Positions 19,027 to 27,512 of a DNA stretch of 64,000 nt are shown piece by piece (within the stretch, counting starts at the first letter, position 1; every line of letters begins with the position of its first letter). Source of the DNA: Paracoccaceae bacterium (GTDB lineage Bacteria > Pseudomonadota > Alphaproteobacteria > Rhodobacterales > Rhodobacteraceae); contig JAGWAS010000001.1 of NCBI GenBank assembly GCA_021296235.1, positions 62,001-126,000 on the forward strand. The letters run 5' to 3'. Under the pieces are notes generated by a model. The model saw nothing but the letters and a program-made list of their open reading frames with translations. It had not been told where the DNA came from and searched no databases. A program made the translations under genes and the position numbers.

Positions 19027-19667
19027 AACAGGACAACCCCGAACTCCAACAGCTAATCCGGATTGTGAACGGACATGGTGTTGGAAGTGACGAAGTCTTG
19101 GCGGTAATGGGCGGGATCGACCGGCGCCTGTTCGTAGCCGACACTTTGGCGGCAATGGCTTTCGAAGACATGCCGCTCCCGATTGAGCGGGGGCAGACAA
19201 TTAGCCAGCCAACAATTGTTGGACTGATGACCCAGGCTCTTGAGCTTGACCGTGAGCAGCGCGTGCTTGAGATCGGAACCGGCTCCGGCTACCAAACACT
19301 GGTGCTTTCGCATTTGTCCAAATACGTCTACAGCATAGAAAGGCACCGAAAGCTTGCGGTGGCAGCCAGGAGGATTGTCATTGAGGGGCACAGGCGCAAA
19401 AATGTAACGATTTCGGTCGGCGACGGCTCGAAGGGAATGCCCGATGCCGCGCCTTTTGATCGAATCATCGTAACCGCTGCGTCCGAAGATGTTCCCCCGC
19501 TGTTGCTCGACCAATTGAAGGTCGGCGGAACCATGGTCTTGCCCGTCGCGCGCTCGGAGATGGGACAAAGATTGTTGAAAATCGACAAATCACCGGACGG
19601 TCCGATATATTCGGACTTAGGAGGGGTGAGATTTGTGCCATTGGTTGAAGGAGTAGAAAATGACTGA
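19023..19667 (+). CDS. pcm: Protein-L-isoaspartate O-methyltransferase
   Basis: An enzyme of about 214 residues that uses S-adenosylmethionine to methylate isoaspartyl residues and so repair aged proteins. It shows the SAM-binding motif VLEIGTGSGYQTLVLS and the family segments LPIERGQTISQPTIVGLMTQ and RIIVTAASEDVPP. The frame is open far upstream inside surE. The true start is GTG 19023, overlapping the surE stop, which gives the usual N-terminus and length. It overlaps the next gene by eight bases. Confidence 0.95.
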   Translation: MKQDNPELQQLIRIVNGHGVGSDEVLAVMGGIDRRLFVADTLAAMAFEDMPLPIERGQTISQPTIVGLMTQALELDREQRVLEIGTGSGYQTLVLSHLSKYVYSIERHRKLAVAARRIVIEGHRRKNVTISVGDGSKGMPDAAPFDRIIVTAASEDVPPLLLDQLKVGGTMVLPVARSEMGQRLLKIDKSPDGPIYSDLGGVRFVPLVEGVEND

Positions 19668-20817
19668 CCAACGGTTTCACCACACTTTCTGGATTCGGCG
19701 ACCTGAAGCCTGTGCTCAAGGCCCAACGCGGCGGCCGATTGGAATTCCGGCGCGCCTCATGGCGTCAACGGCGATTCTCTTGACAATTGCCGCCTGCAAC
19801 CCCGACCTAAGGGGATCTGCAATCACACGACCGTTCAACACCACCCAGCCCGAAGTCTTGGCCGAATTCGAACCCGAATCGCCAACAGCGGAAGAAGCAT
19901 CAATTCCGTTCCAGCAACAGCAATTCGTAGTTGCCGCGGAAGGTGAAACCGTACGCATCATTGCTCAAAGACTTCGGATTGATCCGGGAAAGCTCGCCGA
20001 CTTCAATTCGGTTCAGCTTGATGATCCCCTTGACGATGGAAAGATAGTTCTGATTCCGGTCGGAGCCAAACCCAGGGCAACCGGCGGAATTACGGAAATA
20101 GCCGAATCAGCGATTGCGGAGGTTGAGTCCGCTTCCCGACAGTCGGCCCCGGCCAACCCGGGCACTCACATTGTCGCAGAGGGAGAGACAGCCAAATCAA
20201 TTGCTGACTCTTATGGCATTGAGGAACAGGAACTTCGGCGGGCGAACAATCTGCCCGCTTCCGCCAGAGTGGCTGTGGGTGAGGTGTTGATCATTCCCAA
20301 TGCGCCCCCCGCCGGGTTGAATTCGGAACAACCGGTCGTTTCAGCAGAACCGGAAGCAGAAATTCCGCCGCCGCCCAGCCAGGCTGAACCGCTTCCCGAG
20401 GCTCCGGTTGTGGCAGAGTTGCCCCCCTCCCCGAATCTTCAGCAATTTCGGACATCGGACTCGGAGTCACGTTTCAGCATGCCGGTCGACGGAGAGATTA
20501 TTCGGGCATATTCCGGAAAAGGTGGCAACGAAGGGATCGACATTGCGGCACCGATGGGAACCGCCGTTGTTGCTGCCGGTGACGGTGAGGTGGCACTCGT
20601 GTCGCGCAACTCCGACAACACCGCCATATTGCTGATTCGCCATCCGGACGATGTCTTCACGGTCTATGCAAATCTCATGAATGTTGAGCTCAAGACGGGA
20701 ACCCCCGTAGCCAAGGGGCAGATTGTCGGGACCATTGCTGGAGGGGATAAGCAATTTCTTCATTTCGAAATCCGAATCGGCACTGACAGCACGGATCCGG
20801 TTCCCTATCTTTCCTGA
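19660..20817 (+). CDS. nlpD: NlpD-like lipoprotein: two LysM domains plus degenerate LytM (M23)
   Basis: A 385-residue envelope protein. A basic N-terminus leads into a hydrophobic stretch and lipobox (LLTIAAC, Cys at ~46). LysM domains follow at ~85-130 and ~165-212, then a proline-rich linker and a C-terminal LytM/M23 fold. The zinc site is incomplete: the first His is replaced (GNEGIDIA), the usual Tyr-x-His is YANL, and the His-x-His pair reads FLHFE. Enzymes missing these ligands, such as E. coli NlpD and EnvC, activate amidases rather than cut. Position after surE-pcm matches nlpD elsewhere. GAAGGAG precedes ATG 19660. Confidence 0.85.
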   Translation: MTDQRFHHTFWIRRPEACAQGPTRRPIGIPARLMASTAILLTIAACNPDLRGSAITRPFNTTQPEVLAEFEPESPTAEEASIPFQQQQFVVAAEGETVRIIAQRLRIDPGKLADFNSVQLDDPLDDGKIVLIPVGAKPRATGGITEIAESAIAEVESASRQSAPANPGTHIVAEGETAKSIADSYGIEEQELRRANNLPASARVAVGEVLIIPNAPPAGLNSEQPVVSAEPEAEIPPPPSQAEPLPEAPVVAELPPSPNLQQFRTSDSESRFSMPVDGEIIRAYSGKGGNEGIDIAAPMGTAVVAAGDGEVALVSRNSDNTAILLIRHPDDVFTVYANLMNVELKTGTPVAKGQIVGTIAGGDKQFLHFEIRIGTDSTDPVPYLS

Positions 20818-20853
20818 ACGGATCAGGCCGGACGGCAACAAAATGGAGATCCA

Positions 20854-21603
20854 ATGTCGCATTCGAAAGTCGCACTTGTAACCGGTGCCGGATCCGGAAT
20901 TGGCAAAGCCGCTGCCCTGTCACTGAGTCGGGCGGGATATTCCCTCGTGTTGGTCGGAAGGCGCAGGTCTCCGCTTGAGGAAACGGCGGCTGAATTGGCA
21001 CCGGCGAAGTCTCTGGTCGTCCAGTGTGATGTTTCGGACTCGCCTGCGGTTGAGGATGCATTCAGGCAGGTGAAATCGGAATTCGGGAGATTGGATGTCC
21101 TTTTCAACAACGCGGGCATGAACGTCCCCGGCGTACCCATTGATATGCTTGAGGTTGATGACTGGCGCCGTTGCGTGGACGTCAACCTGACAGGATCATT
21201 CCTCTGCGCCCGCCAGGCATTCGCATTGATGCGACATCAGACCCCGAAAGGGGGGCGGATCATCAACAACGGTTCGATATCGGCGCAATCTCCCCGGCCG
21301 AACAGTACAGCCTACACAGCAACGAAGCATGCCATCACCGGCCTGACGAAGTGCCTGTCCCTCGACGGTCGGGCACATGACATCGCGTGCGGACAAATCG
21401 ACATAGGAAATGCCAACACCGATTTGGCTGCCAAATTTCCGCTTGGCGTTCCACAGGCATCCGGGGACATTAGGCCGGAGCCCGTATTCGACGTCGAACG
21501 CTGCGGTGAAGCGGTTGCATACATGGCAGGCTTGCCGCTTGACGCGAACATCCAATTTCTGACCATCATGGCAACCAAGATGCCCCTTGTCGGTCGAGGT
21601 TGA
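20854..21603 (+). CDS. Short-chain dehydrogenase/reductase
   Basis: A 249-residue classical SDR with the cofactor motif [12 protein letters not shown], catalytic Ser in NGSISAQ and the YTATK tetrad motif. The basic run GRRR after the second strand favours NADP(H). GGAG precedes ATG 20854. It starts 36 bases after the nlpD-like gene and is probably transcribed with it. It ends nine bases from the convergent DUF815 ATPase gene, leaving almost no room for a terminator. The substrate cannot be predicted from sequence. Confidence 0.85.
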   Translation: MSHSKVALVTGAGSGIGKAAALSLSRAGYSLVLVGRRRSPLEETAAELAPAKSLVVQCDVSDSPAVEDAFRQVKSEFGRLDVLFNNAGMNVPGVPIDMLEVDDWRRCVDVNLTGSFLCARQAFALMRHQTPKGGRIINNGSISAQSPRPNSTAYTATKHAITGLTKCLSLDGRAHDIACGQIDIGNANTDLAAKFPLGVPQASGDIRPEPVFDVERCGEAVAYMAGLPLDANIQFLTIMATKMPLVGRG

Positions 21604-21612
21604 GGCGGTGGT

Positions 21613-22440
21613 TCAATTCCTGCCGGCAAGATGCACGTAGTACTGCCACGCCACGCGACCTGATCGCGCACCTCTTGTCTGCTGCCATTCGATGGCACCT
21701 TGCTCAAGGTCCCAACGGGTAACGTCAAGGCGTGCGTGCGAGCAATAGCGCTCCACCATTTCAAGATACTCCGCTTGGCTGCATGGGTGAAAACCCAGCC
21801 AAAGTCCAAACCGATCCGACAGGGATATCTTTTCGTCAGCCGCTTCCGAAGGATTGATGGCGCTTGAGCGTTCGTTTTCGATCATGTCCCTCGGCATCAG
21901 GTGCCGCCGGTTTGACGTCGCATAGAAAACTGCATTCGCGGGCCGCCCTTCAACGCCGCCGTCCAAGACCGCCTTCAGGGATTTGTAATGATGGTCGTCA
22001 TAGGAAAAGGAAAGATCGTCGCAAAACAGGATGAACCTGCCCGGCTCCGGCCTAAGAAGGGCAAGCAGCGCCGACAGCGAACCTACATCCTCCCTCTGCA
22101 GTTCGACCAGCTTGAGATCCTGAAACTCTGCCGACAACGACGCATGCACGGCCTTTACCAACGAAGACTTTCCCATTCCCCTTGCACCCCAAAGCAACGC
22201 ATTGTTCGCAGGCTTGCCACGCGCAAATTTCTGGGTGTTTTCGACAAGAGTTGACTTTGCCCTGTCAATTCCAACGAGTAGAGAAATATCAACCCTGTTG
22301 ACTTCCGTAACCGGCTCAAGCCGGTCAGGTTCGGTCTTCCAGCTAAACACATCCGTGTTGTTGAAGTTCGGCGCCGCCGCGGGACACGGCCGCAGTCTTT
22401 CCAGTGCCTCCGCAATGCGTCTGAGATCATGTCCATCCAT
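21613..22440 (-). CDS. DUF815-family P-loop ATPase
   Basis: A protein of about 275 residues with an AAA-like core: Walker A WGARGMGKSSLVKA, Walker B RFILFCDDLSF, and a family-specific KAVLDGGVEGRPANAVFYATSNRRHL with the arginine-rich sensor region. DUF815 members occur widely in alphaproteobacteria near tat/sec/serS genes, but their function is not established. A TTG at 22455 is also in frame; I chose ATG 22440. It lies convergent to the SDR gene. Confidence 0.85.
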   Translation of the reverse strand: MDGHDLRRIAEALERLRPCPAAAPNFNNTDVFSWKTEPDRLEPVTEVNRVDISLLVGIDRAKSTLVENTQKFARGKPANNALLWGARGMGKSSLVKAVHASLSAEFQDLKLVELQREDVGSLSALLALLRPEPGRFILFCDDLSFSYDDHHYKSLKAVLDGGVEGRPANAVFYATSNRRHLMPRDMIENERSSAINPSEAADEKISLSDRFGLWLGFHPCSQAEYLEMVERYCSHARLDVTRWDLEQGAIEWQQTRGARSGRVAWQYYVHLAGRN

Positions 22441-22828
22441 CAACCAAATTCCCAAAGCGAAATGCGGTGCAACCGCGCAAGCGCAATTTTCCGTGAAGCG
22501 CCATCCATGTGGCCGTTGCGGCGTGAAAATTTGCCTCCAATCGAATGAGATTCAGTCCGCATTCACACCCACCGATGTCCCGCATTGACAGAGTCCCCGG
22601 CTTCGGAGACGAACCAACCACGTCCAAACACAAATCGTGTCCGGCGTCCAAGAAGGCAATTGCAGTTTACGTTGCCGTGCCCAAACTCCTTGACCGCCCG
22701 ATTTGATCCAAAATCCCCAGCACCAAAGTTCTTGGAACGATCTTGTGGGTGGCAGGCAATCCAACAATTCCAATCCAGGCGGACGCGCTGTTCTGCCCTG
22801 CGGCCTCTTCAAGCAATTTCCGATTCCG
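22441..22828. other. Gene-free interval between DUF815 ATPase and tatC
   Basis: There are 388 bases with no gene I can support. Open frames on either strand are shadows of tatC or lack motifs. It must include the DUF815 promoter region and the end of the tat transcript, but no clear stem-loop terminator is visible. Confidence 0.5.
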
Positions 22829-23722
22829 CTACCGGGTTTTCTCACCATCCGGCAAATCGAGTGATCCACTTTCATTCGCCGAACTTTCGTCATCATCGTC
22901 AAAATCCAGCCCCTGCTCCCTGAGCCGTTTTTCCCTTCGCCTTTCCACGCGCCGAACCAACCAGATCGAAATCTCATAAAGGCCATAGACCACAACAAAC
23001 AGAATGACTTGGGTAATCACATCCGGAGGGGTAACCACGGCCGCAAGCGTCAAGATTCCCACCACCGCATACTTGCGAAACTGACCCAGCCCTTCTGCCG
23101 ACACGAGGCCCGCCTTCCCCATCAGGGTCAGGAGTACTGGCAACTGGAAGCACAGGCCAAACGCCAAAATGAACTTGATCGTCAATGAAAGATATTCGGC
23201 GACCGAACCTTGGAACGTAATGCCTGCCTCGGCGGCAAAGGCATCGGCAGAGATATCTTCGCCGGTCGGGGCAAACTGTTGAAACCCAAGGAAGAAATCA
23301 AAGGCCAACGGAATCACGATGTAAAACGCGAACGATGCACCAAGCAAAAACATGATCGGTGAAGCAACCAGAAACGGCAGGAAGGCGGTCTTTTCGTTTC
23401 GGTAGAGACCGGGCGCAACAAAGCGCCAAAGTTGATGCCCTATGATTGGGAAGGACAGGGCAAGACCGCCCAGCAGTGATATCTTGATTGCGACGAAGAA
23501 CCCTTCCTGCAGCTTGATCAAGATCAAACTGCAGTCCTGGTTGCGCAGCTCAAGCGCATCGCAGATCGGTTGCGTCAGGAAGTTGAAGATCGGGTTCCAG
23601 ACGACGAATGAAATGATCATGCCGACGATGAACGCCAGAACAGACCTGATGAGACGGGACCTGAGTTCAGTCAAATGCTCGACAAGTGGAGCTTTCGAAT
23701 CCTCAATTTCTTCGGAACTCAT
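22829..23722 (-). CDS. tatC: Twin-arginine translocase subunit TatC
   Basis: A 297-residue receptor subunit of the Tat pathway, which exports folded proteins. The conserved N-terminus LVEHLTELRSRLIRSV, six transmembrane segments and the loop FVAPGLYRNEKTAFLPF are present. The C-terminal tail (residues ~265-297) is highly charged (RRREKRLREQGLDFDDDDES), a common alphaproteobacterial extension. It overlaps tatB by four bases (ATGA). Confidence 0.97.
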   Translation of the reverse strand: MSSEEIEDSKAPLVEHLTELRSRLIRSVLAFIVGMIISFVVWNPIFNFLTQPICDALELRNQDCSLILIKLQEGFFVAIKISLLGGLALSFPIIGHQLWRFVAPGLYRNEKTAFLPFLVASPIMFLLGASFAFYIVIPLAFDFFLGFQQFAPTGEDISADAFAAEAGITFQGSVAEYLSLTIKFILAFGLCFQLPVLLTLMGKAGLVSAEGLGQFRKYAVVGILTLAAVVTPPDVITQVILFVVVYGLYEISIWLVRRVERRREKRLREQGLDFDDDDESSANESGSLDLPDGEKTR

Positions 23723-24231
23723 GCAGCGCCTTCTTTGGCGGAAGTTTCGGGAGTTCTGACTTTACCCTGCTCCTGCTTCCCCTCAACCAAATCTTGGGAA
23801 GCTGGTTCGGAATCTGTTGATGCTCCGGATTCGCCCTGCATGCCAACTGAACTCTGATCGGTTTCAGCAACATTTCCGGTTGCATCCACTTCGCCTTTGC
23901 CGGCCGCCTTGTTTTTTGATGTGGAACCTTCCGAATCCATGTCGTCAAGTCCGGACTTCCATCCTTCCTTGAACTTCATCGCGGAATTCTGAACGGCATC
24001 CAATCCCAAGCTTCGCGGTGATGCAACCTTGCGCAGGTCATCTGCGACATCCCGAACACCCGTTTCATCCGCCGCCTGTTCCATGGTGCGCTGAAAATCT
24101 CTGGCCATGGACCGCATTTTTGCCGTGAACCTTCCAAGCGTGCGGAACATGCCGGGAAGATCCTTCGGTCCGACAACGATCAGCGCAACGACGCCAATCA
24201 GAATGAGTTCGGTCCACCCGATATCGAACAT
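23719..24231 (-). CDS. tatB: Twin-arginine translocase subunit TatB
   Basis: A 170-residue single-pass protein that binds TatC and Tat signal peptides. The N-terminus MFDIGWTELILIGVVALIVV plus GPKDLPG is diagnostic. An amphipathic helix (RTLGRFTAKMRSMARDFQ) follows, then a long acidic, low-complexity tail. It lies 17 bases after tatA, with a hairpin at the tatA stop between them, and overlaps tatC by four bases. Confidence 0.96.
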   Translation of the reverse strand: MFDIGWTELILIGVVALIVVGPKDLPGMFRTLGRFTAKMRSMARDFQRTMEQAADETGVRDVADDLRKVASPRSLGLDAVQNSAMKFKEGWKSGLDDMDSEGSTSKNKAAGKGEVDATGNVAETDQSSVGMQGESGASTDSEPASQDLVEGKQEQGKVRTPETSAKEGAA

Positions 24232-24242
24232 GTTTAGGTCTT

Positions 24243-24258
24243 CGGCAGTCAGCTGCCG
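24243..24258 (-). promoter_or_regulatory. Hairpin containing the tatA stop codon
   Basis: Read on the coding strand, CGGCAG-CTGA-CTGCCG forms a perfect 6-bp stem with a 4-base loop, and the tatA TGA lies in the loop. There is no T-run, so it is not a classic terminator. It could stabilise tatA mRNA or reduce read-through into tatB. Confidence 0.55.
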
Positions 24259-24464
24259 GTCTTCTCAGACTCCGGAGTGATGTCTTTGGCCTCCTCGGCG
24301 GCAGCGGCTTCAAGTTCCTTTTTGCCTTCGCTCACTCCCTTCTTGAAGGAGGAAATTCCCTTTCCGACCTCACCCATGAGCGATGCGATCTTGCCCCGGC
24401 CGAACAGAACCAGCACGACGACAACAATCAGAACCAATCCAGGCAATCCAATATTGTTCAACAT
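24249..24464 (-). CDS. tatA: Twin-arginine translocase subunit TatA
   Basis: A 71-residue pore-forming Tat subunit: a short N-terminal helix ([18 protein letters not shown]), the FGRGK hinge, an amphipathic helix ([20 protein letters not shown]) and a short acidic tail. The frame is open upstream to 24551, but ATG 24464 has GGGAG seven bases upstream and the expected N-terminus M-L-N-N-I-G. First gene of tatA-tatB-tatC. The gap of about 190 bases upstream, before the ABC ATPase, should hold the promoter. Confidence 0.95.
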   Translation of the reverse strand: MLNNIGLPGLVLIVVVVLVLFGRGKIASLMGEVGKGISSFKKGVSEGKKELEAAAAEEAKDITPESEKTGS

Positions 24465-24653
24465 CCAGTTTCTCCCATGTGCAGGCATGCCGGAACCCGA
24501 CCCGCATGCCATTTCACCTGTGCCGAAACACATAATGCCTTGAAGGCGCAAATGAAAGCCTCAGTCGCAATTGTGCGCAGTCCGCAGGGTGTATTCCCAA
24601 ATGCAACCAACAAATGGAATCAAGTGAGCCACCGTCGCTCGGCGGCAACACCT

Positions 24654-25847
24654 TCAGACGGGATTGGACTGGACTGTTTCCACTTCAAACTCACGCGAGT
24701 CCACTGCCCCGGACCGCAGATGCGGGTTCAGCACCCGACTTTGAACCGAACATGGAAAGAGAAAATGCTTGTCCCGCCTGATGCTGAGCCACAGTGGCAT
24801 GCCAACCCGGGGCAGGAAAACTGACGGAACCATTGCCTTCAGCACCGAACCGTCGAAGTCCATGCGGAACTCAACCAAACTGGAGTTGCCCATGTATCTT
24901 GCCCGCTCGACAACGCCCCTGGCCGCCACACCGTCCCTGTCAGTTGCCACCGGCCCGGTGCCATTTCTGTCAAAATCGATCCGCATGTGTTGAGGCCTGA
25001 TCATGATTTCCACATCTGCCCCGTCAACCAGGTCGGGTGCAGGAAACACACCGAACGGTGTTTCAACAACCTGGCCGCGCACAACACCGTGAATCAGGTT
25101 GATCTCGGAAAAAAACTCTGCCGCCTTGCGGTCCGCAGGGTTGTTGTAAATTTCATATGGTTCGCCGACCTGAACGACCTTTCCTTCGCGCATCAAGGCA
25201 ATCCGGTCCCCTGTCCGCATCGCTTCGGCCGGCTCGTGGGTTACCAGAACGACGGCTGCATCCTCTTCCTTGAGCAAGGACAGCATCTGGTCCCGAACTT
25301 CGTCCCTGAGCCGATTGTCAAGATTCGAGAACGGCTCATCCATCAACATGATCTTCGGTTGCGCCGCCAGCGCCCTGGCGAGTGCCGCACGCTGCTGTTC
25401 TCCACCCGACAGTTCATGGGGATATCTGTCGCGGGTGTCCCATAGCCTGACCTTGCGCAGCAAGCTCTCAACTCTCTCCGAGCGACCGCTCCCCCTTTCC
25501 CTGATGCCGAAAGCTATGTTGTCGGCCACAGTTATGTGAGGAAACAGCGCAAAATCCTGAAACAGCAGTCCAATTGAGCGCGATTCTGGCGGCAGGTGTC
25601 GGCGCTCGTCTGAAACCGTCTCTCCGTCAATGACGACAGACCCCGAATCCTGCCGGTCAACTCCGGAAATGATCCTGAGTGTGGTCGACTTGCCACAGCC
25701 GGATGGGCCCAGCAGACACACGACTTCACCTGGCATTGCCGCAATGGACAGATTCGAAACCACCTCGGTGCTGCCGAACCTTCGGGAGATCCCGTTTGCC
25801 TGGAGTCGGGGGGATGTCGAGTTCAAGTTATCACACCAAGATGACAA
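24654..25847 (-). CDS. FbpC/PotA-type ABC transporter ATP-binding protein, no permease nearby
   Basis: A 397-residue ATPase of the iron(III)/spermidine/putrescine importer class. Walker A (LLGPSGCGKSTTLRI), Q-loop (FQDFALFPH), signature (LSGGEQQRAALARAL), Walker B plus D-loop (IMLMDEPFSNLD) and H-switch (LVTHEPAEAM) are intact, followed by a TOBE-like C-terminal domain from ~270. Both candidate starts are TTG (25847 and 25826); I kept the longer. No permease or binding protein lies beside it, so it is an orphan component that may serve a transporter encoded elsewhere. The substrate cannot be fixed from the ATPase alone. Confidence 0.85.
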   Translation of the reverse strand: MSSWCDNLNSTSPRLQANGISRRFGSTEVVSNLSIAAMPGEVVCLLGPSGCGKSTTLRIISGVDRQDSGSVVIDGETVSDERRHLPPESRSIGLLFQDFALFPHITVADNIAFGIRERGSGRSERVESLLRKVRLWDTRDRYPHELSGGEQQRAALARALAAQPKIMLMDEPFSNLDNRLRDEVRDQMLSLLKEEDAAVVLVTHEPAEAMRTGDRIALMREGKVVQVGEPYEIYNNPADRKAAEFFSEINLIHGVVRGQVVETPFGVFPAPDLVDGADVEIMIRPQHMRIDFDRNGTGPVATDRDGVAARGVVERARYMGNSSLVEFRMDFDGSVLKAMVPSVFLPRVGMPLWLSIRRDKHFLFPCSVQSRVLNPHLRSGAVDSREFEVETVQSNPV

Positions 25848-26298
25848 TACCTGAGTAATTCAATAGACTATTTCCAACTGGATTCAAACCTGCTGACCTG
25901 CCGGATGTCGCTTCCAACGCAAACTAACCGATTCGTGGCAGTTCGGAAGTTCCCGGCAGATGAATTCATTGATGATCTCACCAGCGGCAAAGCAATGGTC
26001 TTCGGCAAAGTAATCTCCTTGCTTTTGGCGTTGTCCCCACAGGCCGGAGCCTGAACTATTGGGACGATCTTGATGTCATATGTTGGATCGAGTCAGCCAA
26101 TTGTTCCTTGGTTTTCCGGGCCTCCGGCTGCGGCAGCACCCGGGGCATTCGCGCTGGATGCAAATGGCGGTTGGTTCACCAAAAGTTGTCCCCGGAATTC
26201 CCAAAATGGGCAGTCTGCATGGCGTCGTAGCACAATGCGCATGCGCTACCGCACGTGAACTGCTGCCACAATGTCCGGCGAACATAGATCAACGGATC
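25848..26298. other. Gene-free interval before the C39-type peptidase
   Basis: There are 451 bases without a supportable gene. Short frames (for example 26070-26258 plus, 26076-26285 minus) have no recognisable motif. It may be decayed sequence next to a gene of atypical composition. Confidence 0.45.
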
Positions 26299-26937
26299 CT
26301 ACGGCGAAGAGAAGAAAGCGCTGCGAGAATTTCCAAAACGATGATTGTGCCAATCGCTGCGTAGATTCGCGTATGTCAACATTCGCGCCTGTGTGGGCAT
26401 CAACAACGGATCCCGGATATAAACAACTTCATCTTCATCATTGAATCCCGCAATTACGAACGTGTGTCCCTCGCGAAGATGGACATCAATCAAGACCGGC
26501 CGCCCACTGCGGAGAGATTGACGAATGTCGTTCAAGCCTCGCCTAAATCCGGATTCCGATCTCGGATAATCTCGAATTGTCCAACGCTCCCCAATTGACC
26601 GCAGCGCGACATTCATGTCGGCCCAATATGTAAAATCCTGATTGCGCCTGCGTTTTGGCTTGTGAGACTCGGCGCGACGCTTGAGGAAAGCGGGATTGAA
26701 ATCCTTGTCAAAATACCGAAGCACCATGGAGGTTGATACTGGTACACACCAAGGGAGGTGTCCTTGAGACATGTGTGGCACATCAAGATAGACCACTGAG
26801 GGTGAGACTTGCGGTTGCGGCAATCGTTCAACCTTTACCACACCCTGCGTCCATCCGATCTCAGCGCGCGCCGAGCAAACCACCAACATCAGCAAACAGG
26901 CAGTGCCAAATGTGAACTTCCACTGTTTCCCCAGCAT
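26299..26937 (-). CDS. Exported C39-like cysteine peptidase
   Basis: A small protein (about 212 residues) with an N-terminal signal peptide (MLGKQWKFTFGTACLLMLVV, cleavage after ARA) and a papain-like C39 fold. Gln and catalytic Cys sit in QGHLPWCVPVSTSMVLRYF, His in REGHTFVIAGFN and Asp in VVYIRDPL. Such proteins are periplasmic or secreted peptidases, or C39-like binding proteins. An ATG 33 bases upstream (26970) is in frame, but 26937 gives a clean signal peptide. The gene is visibly AT-richer than its neighbours and stands alone between two gene-free stretches, which suggests acquisition by transfer. Confidence 0.75.
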   Translation of the reverse strand: MLGKQWKFTFGTACLLMLVVCSARAEIGWTQGVVKVERLPQPQVSPSVVYLDVPHMSQGHLPWCVPVSTSMVLRYFDKDFNPAFLKRRAESHKPKRRRNQDFTYWADMNVALRSIGERWTIRDYPRSESGFRRGLNDIRQSLRSGRPVLIDVHLREGHTFVIAGFNDEDEVVYIRDPLLMPTQARMLTYANLRSDWHNHRFGNSRSAFFSSP

Positions 26938-27512
26938 CGGCTCAATTCTCCGCCAAGCATTCAACTCCATGAAAACGCGATTCTCAATCTACTGTCAAAT
27001 CGTGGGCCCCGGTGTCAGCATTTCCAAAAACCTGGATATTTGCCGTTCCCCGTTTCGCAACAATCTTCGGACATGTTGAGGAATCGGCTGAAGCCACGGC
27101 AGCCATCAACACGCTGTTGCCGATGCCGGTTAAGTTGGATCACCCGGCATCGTCGGGATTGATCTGCATGGGTTCGCTGAACTGGCGCAGTTGATCTAGT
27201 GCGCACCCTTTCTTCAGGTGACCGACCACGCGGCAATGATTGGATCAAAAGTGCGAGAAGGATCAGGTCCAGCCCAATTCGGATCAAGTTTCTGCCGGCC
27301 AACCGGTCGAATCAGACCCGGTGCCAAGCATCTGAACGCGCTTGCCGGATCTCAAGCCACTTCAGCTCAGGCAGGAGCAACGGGCACTGCCGGAACGGAA
27401 GATCAATTGATTTACCGCACCACACCCTACACTCCAACATTGTTTTCCGAGCCGGTCTGGGTGTTGCTCTGGTCCGGCACCAAGTTGGCGGAATTGCACT
27501 TGGCAACCCGCA
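26938..27512. other. Gene-free interval downstream of the atypical SDR
   Basis: There are 575 bases between the C39-type gene and the SDR stop, both on the minus strand. Open frames 27015-27302 (minus) and 27199-27570 (plus) have no motif or ribosome-binding site. A segment at 27183-27220 resembles a tRNA D-arm plus anticodon arm but lacks a T-arm, so I do not call a tRNA. Confidence 0.45.

Noticed and set aside
27183-27220. tRNA-like D-arm and anticodon arm (GGCGCAGTTGATCTAGTGCGC then CACCC-TTTCTTC-AGGTG)
   Set aside because: No T-arm (GGTTCRA-type) or matching acceptor stem follows, and the anticodon stem has a mismatch; probably chance or at most a decayed fragment.
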